A stretch of 64,000 nucleotides of DNA, taken from Odontocerum albicorne. Lineage: Eukaryota > Arthropoda > Insecta > Trichoptera > Odontoceridae. Below are positions 60,039 to 64,000 of the stretch, piece by piece. A program made the position numbers and the translations under genes. The stretch covers positions 7,046,251-7,110,250 of the forward strand of contig OX463838.1 in assembly GCA_949825065.1 (NCBI GenBank), given 5' to 3'. Numbering within the stretch: the first letter of the stretch is position 1; each line of letters opens with the position of its first letter. The notes below the pieces were generated by a model. It was given only the letters and a program-made list of their open reading frames with translations. It was not told the origin of the DNA and did no database searches.

Positions 60039-60121
60039 CGTATTGCTGTCAACTAGAGCTTTCTCTAGTTGACAGCAATACGTAAATCAAAATGCGTATT
60101 GCTGTCAACTAGAGAAAGCTC
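60039..60121. repeat. Three-armed inverted repeat
   Basis: CGTATTGCTGTCAACTAGAG (60039-60058) pairs perfectly with 60063-60082 across four bases. The second arm (60056-60082, 27 nt) also pairs perfectly with 60095-60121. Either of two hairpins can therefore form, sharing the middle arm. Confidence 0.93.
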
Positions 60122-60477
60122 GGAAATATAAAATTAAAAAGAAAACATTTAATTTATCTGAAAGTAAGTACAAAACCGGAATTTCGTTCTGTCAGTATTG
60201 ATTTTCCTAGCAAAATGTCTATTAGGGATCCTTACAAAAGATATAAATTATTTTGTCACTACTGCTTTTGTGAGGAATTGACTCTTTAATATATTTAAAG
60301 TGCCTGTATACAAAATAATCGTAATTCAATTAGGGAAAGCTCTAAAATGTTATTTGTTGAACAAATGTTTGTCTTGAAAAATTTATTATTCAAATTTATT
60401 ACTTTTATTCTAGCATATTGATATTGATTTAATTTTTACAACATGTGTGATATTTTTCATCTCATTGACTTACATAG

Positions 60478-60608
60478 TAAAATATTTGGGACATAAATCA
60501 GATGGTTTCGTTGATGATAATGATATGAAAAGACAAACGAGGGATCTGAATATCCTGTCAAAAATGCTCGCTCGCAAATTTCATAAGGGTCCTGACAGCG
60601 CTCAAAAG
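60478..60608 (+). CDS. Candidate internal exon of an unidentified host gene
   Basis: The block is open for 43 codons (KYLGHKSDGFVDDNDMKRQT then RDLNILSKMLARKFHKGPDS-AQK) and has protein-like composition unlike the surrounding A+T-rich noise. It is bounded by a good splice acceptor (pyrimidine-rich TTTTTCATCTCATTGACTTACATAG ending at 60477, of which the AG is decisive) and a donor (AAAAG|GTATCG at 60608/60609). It would enter in phase 1 and leave at a codon boundary. The protein family is not recognised. No neighbouring exon was found in the window. Confidence 0.4.
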
Positions 60609-60949
60609 GTATCGTTCAACTCCTTCTGTGTGAGTATGTAAATGTGCAAGCTAAGGGGTAAATTATAAAGGACCTCCGTAGAACGAGGGTGCAATATAAT
60701 AACGTGAACTGAAATATATTTGATCCTTCGCGTTACTGCAATACACCTGTCATGTTTGCAGAAGGCTGAACATATAGGTTCATCATACTTATCTAAGAGG
60801 AGATTTTTTAGTGTTTTTCACTGGAAACAATTTTTTTCTATTTAGGCTTTTTTTACATAATTATATTTCTTTGTACCTTTGCTATCTTACAAATATAAAA
60901 ATCTTGATAAGTCCACCCTACAAACCTTAAAATAATACTTTTCAGAACC

Positions 60950-61385
60950 GAAACATAACTGTTATATATGATATTTATATATTACCCAGTTCAGGGAGGA
61001 GGGAATATACTATTACTTATTAGTCTATTCCCTCCTCCCTGAACTGGCATACTCTCGAAACATAACTGCTACTCGTACATATGATATTTTTAGTTTATTC
61101 CCTCCTCCTTGGACTAACATATTTTTGAAAGATAACCGCTACATATGATATTTATAGTTTATTCCCTTCTCCCTGGACTAACATATTTTTGAAAGATAAC
61201 CACTACATATGATATTTATAGTTTATTCCCTCTTCCCAGGAGTGGCATATTATCGAAACATAACTGCTACATATGATATTTATAGTTTATTCTCTCTTCC
61301 CTGGAGTAGCATATTCTCGAAACATAACTGCTACGTATGATATTTATAGTTTATTCCCTCCACCCATAACTGGCATACTCTCGTA
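60950..61385. repeat. 64-bp tandem repeat, about 6 copies, with hairpin
   Basis: ATGATATTT recurs at 60968, 61081, 61145, 61209, 61273 and 61337, giving a 64-bp period after the first gap. Units carry ATAACTGCTACATATGATAT and TTTATTCCCTC.TCCC. The sequence is unrelated to the other 64-bp array at 59646. The first unit is extended by a perfect 22-bp inverted repeat (60986-61007 and 61026-61047). Confidence 0.9.
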
Positions 61386-62280
61386 AATCTATTTCATATT
61401 CAGTGCATAAACCAGAGGGACAGCAGGTAAATTGATTCCATTGTGGGGTAGAACTGCCTTCAAGCTAGTTTTATGCGCATCAATAAAAAGCTGCCTCATT
61501 TCGAATACGCTATTTTCCAATTACGAGTATCAATTCATTCACATTAATACTAGGTCAATCAATACACGCAGAATATTTCATCTTAAAATATGCAGATAAA
61601 GTCACATTAACTTTGTTTCAGTAAATTATCATCTAAATTGTCAAAACAATTTGGCCTGACCATAAAACAAGGGATGATTTAATATATATCGGAAAAAAAT
61701 AGTCCCCGATGATCGGATTGATTTATATCGTCCTGTTTTCAGCAGTGTAACAAGATATAATTTACTTACTTGAATAGGTTTTTGTAAACTTTGATTGAAA
61801 TTATTCAAGACACGAACAACAGTTTTACAACTTGTCAAAATATTGTTACATTACGGTGATTTATTAAGTGCCATCTTGAAAGTATAAAATCGATAGAAGA
61901 ATGTAATCAGTAAAATAATGTTGAATAATTAAATAATTATTTATTGATAAAATTTTTCATAGAAATACATATTTAAGACAAAATAGTGATTAGAGTGGGA
62001 ATAATATAGAAATTAAAGGCAAGGAACATTTTTTAGAAAATTTAATTGTTAAATGTGTTTTTTAAATAAGGCTTTATTTCGAAAAACGGTTATGAAATAA
62101 TAAATGAGAATTATAAAGTTAAATAAATTATACTCGTATAAGTATATAGAAAGATGTAAAATAAAATACACTTATTATAAAAATATTAAGTAAAGCTGTA
62201 AAAAGGTTTTCGTCTTAGTTAATTTAGTATTTTAAATAAATTAATCTTGACTGAACAAATTTACAAATACGTGAAAATTT
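61386..62280. other. A+T-rich intergenic DNA, nothing recognised
   Basis: No gene or repeat recognised. Confidence 0.5.
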
Positions 62281-62547
62281 TACATATTTATTATTATTGA
62301 ATATTTTATTTATTAATAAATTATTATTTTTAATAATTATTTATTATTTACAATAATTAATATTATTTAAATATTATTAAGTATATTATATTATAATTAA
62401 AATTATTATTATTTACTATACAAAATATTTTTTTTTTGTATAATATTTTTTATATTATTATATTTAATAATTATTAATTTTATTTTTATGAAATTAATTT
62501 AATATTTATTTTAATATTTATTTAATATATAATTTATATTTAATTAT

Positions 62548-62598
<51 letters not shown>

Positions 62599-62663
62599 AT
62601 TATATTATTAATAATTATACATATTATTATTATATTATAATTAATTAATAATATATAATAATA
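62281..62663. repeat. Low-complexity AT-only region with (AT)n tract
   Basis: Almost pure A and T with many TTATTATTA and TAATTAATA runs and about 45 bp of AT dinucleotides at 62550-62595. Similar sequence continues to the right of the mariner (63940-64000), so the mariner inserted into this region. Confidence 0.9.
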
Positions 62664-63939
62664 TTAGGTCCTTACATATGAAATTGGCGTTTTGCCGTAC
62701 TGGCAACTTTGATATCAAATATCTTCTCTTTGGTTAGGAATTCCAAATTTATACAGCTATTTACTCAAGTATTTGTGTTTCGAAAATTAAAATTCATTTG
62801 TTTTTTCCTCAATTGTTTTTTTTCTTTGCGTCACTCAGTTTACAAAATGGAAAACTTGAAATATCGCGTTATTTACCGTGTTCCACCGTGGCACCAGTGC
62901 TGCAGAAACGGCTCGAAGGATTAATGATGTGTATGACGACGGTGCCGCAAAAGAAAACACAGTGCGTTTTTGGTTCCAACGTTTTCGTTCTGGAAATTTC
63001 GACCTGCAGAACAAGCCCCGTGGACGGCCGGAGACCAAAGTTGATAATGAAGAATTGAAGGCTATTGTGGAAGCGGATCCATCGCAAACCACGTCCGAGT
63101 TAGCTGCAGGCTGCGGTGTTAGTGATAAAACTGTTTTAATCCACTTGAAGCAAATTGGGAAGGTGAAAAAGCTTGAAAGGTGGGTACCTCACGAATTGAG
63201 TGAAGCAAATCAACAAACGCGCGTTGACTGCTGCGTTGCATTACTCAACCGGCACAATAATGAAGGGATTTTGAATCGAATCATTACCTGTGATGAAAAG
63301 TGGATCCTGTATGATAATCGGAAGCGCTCATCGCATTGGCTGAACACTGCCGAACCAGCCAAACCATGCCCCAAGCGAAAATTGACTCCAAAAAAGTTAC
63401 TTGTGAGCGTTTGGTGGACTAGTGCTGGTGTCGTTCACTACAGTTTTCTTAAATCTGGCCAGACGATTACGGCAGATGTCTATTGTCAGCAACTGCAAAC
63501 CATGATGGAAAAGCTAGCTGCTAAACAACCGAGGCTGGTTAATCGCTCTAAGCCACTGCTGCTTCATGATAACGCTAGACCACACACTGCACAACAGACG
63601 GCTACCAAATTAGAAGAGCTTCAATTGGAATGTCTAAGACATCCACCGTACTCTCCGGACCTTGCCCCGACAGATTACTATTTTTTTCGAAATTTGGATA
63701 ACTTCTTGCAAGGGAAAAAATTCAACTCCGATGGGGCAGTCCAAACCGACTTCAAAGATTTTATTGATTCCCGTCCGAATGGTTTTTTTAGTAAAGGGAT
63801 CGATGAACTACCTATGAGATGGCAAAAGTGCATAGATAGCAATGGTACATACTTTGATTAAATAAATATATTATATTAAAAAAAAATCAACTTTATGTTC
63901 CTCCCAAACAAAACGCCAATTTCATATGTAAGGACCTAA
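62664..63939 (+). mobile_element. Cecropia-type (Hsmar1-like) mariner, nearly complete
   Basis: The 1276-bp element is flanked by TA (62662-62663 and 63940-63941). Its terminal inverted repeats are perfect over 31 bp (62664-62694 and 63909-63939, starting TTAGGTCCTTACATATGAAA). Perfect ends and an almost intact gene suggest recent activity. Confidence 0.93.
62847..63861 (+). pseudogene. Mariner transposase, DD34D, one frameshift near the start
   Basis: The ATG at 62847 (MENLKYRVIYR) is in a different frame from the body, which is open from about 62878 (FHRGTSAAETARRINDVYDD) to the TAA at 63859-63861. One frameshift at about 62870-62880 separates them. Counting from 62878: HTH regions to about 95, the signature ERWVPHEL (100-107), and catalytic aspartates D139 (TCDEKW), D231 (LLHDNARPH) and D266 (APTDYYFF), with 34 residues between the last two. 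The end WQKCIDSNGTYFD resembles the mariner part of SETMAR. AATAAA overlaps the stop. All catalytic residues remain. Confidence 0.93.
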
Positions 63940-64000
63940 TATTACTAATAGTATATTATAAATAATATAATAAAAATAACATAATAATAATTAAATAACT
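63940..64000. other. AT-only DNA right of the mariner
   Basis: Continuation of the low-complexity region that the mariner entered. Confidence 0.7.

Overview
The window looks like gene-poor, repeat-dominated DNA from an arthropod, most likely an insect. It is strongly A+T-rich by eye (composition not computed). It holds several mariner families, several families of non-LTR retrotransposon tails, tRNA-derived SINEs, an insect-type Helitron-like pair and many tandem arrays. There is nothing bacterial or viral, no CRISPR and no operon. The order of insect cannot be fixed from the sequence. I recognise no complete host gene. The best host-coding candidates are an exon-like block at 60478-60608 and an ORF open to the left edge (2-223).

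Layout. 1-9.5 kb: edge ORF, three tandem arrays, a 450-bp dispersed repeat (copy 2 inverted at 54 kb), a reverse-strand LINE tail, a SINE-like repeat and a short Helitron-like element at 8609-8864. 9.5-21.3 kb: a mariner rearranged into a foldback (9554-10587), LINE tails, a 35-bp array, a GC-rich island with a perfect NRF-1-type palindrome (14080-14091), two long tandem duplications, a minisatellite grown inside a LINE coding region (18525-19000), a degraded reverse transcriptase and an internally deleted mariner (20660-21250). 21.5-35.7 kb: LINE C-terminal fragments of several families, two SINE families, a foldback, a 45-bp array open in several frames, a 38-bp array, and a LINE tail carrying a second Helitron-like copy precisely between A and T. 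35.9-45.8 kb: one continuous satellite of about 100 monomers (95 and 101 bp) with higher-order structure. 47-64 kb: a 5'-truncated LINE with poly(A) tail, a 96-bp satellite interrupted by a mariner with an intact 345-residue transposase (50398-51685), more SINE/LINE copies, a (TA)n tract, a mariner relic with a duplicated 3' end, hairpins, the candidate exon, and a second near-intact mariner with one frameshift (62664-63939).

How it fits together. Nothing here forms a pathway. The only proteins likely to work are mariner transposases. The Mos1-like copy looks capable of acting on its own ends. The foldback and deletion copies of another mariner have no complete transposase of their own and could move only with one supplied elsewhere. 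A recurring theme is local amplification of transposon fragments: a LINE coding motif (18.5 kb), a LINE 3' UTR segment (35.2 kb), a LINE 3' end (25 kb) and a mariner 3' end (58.8 kb) have each been tandemly multiplied where they sit.
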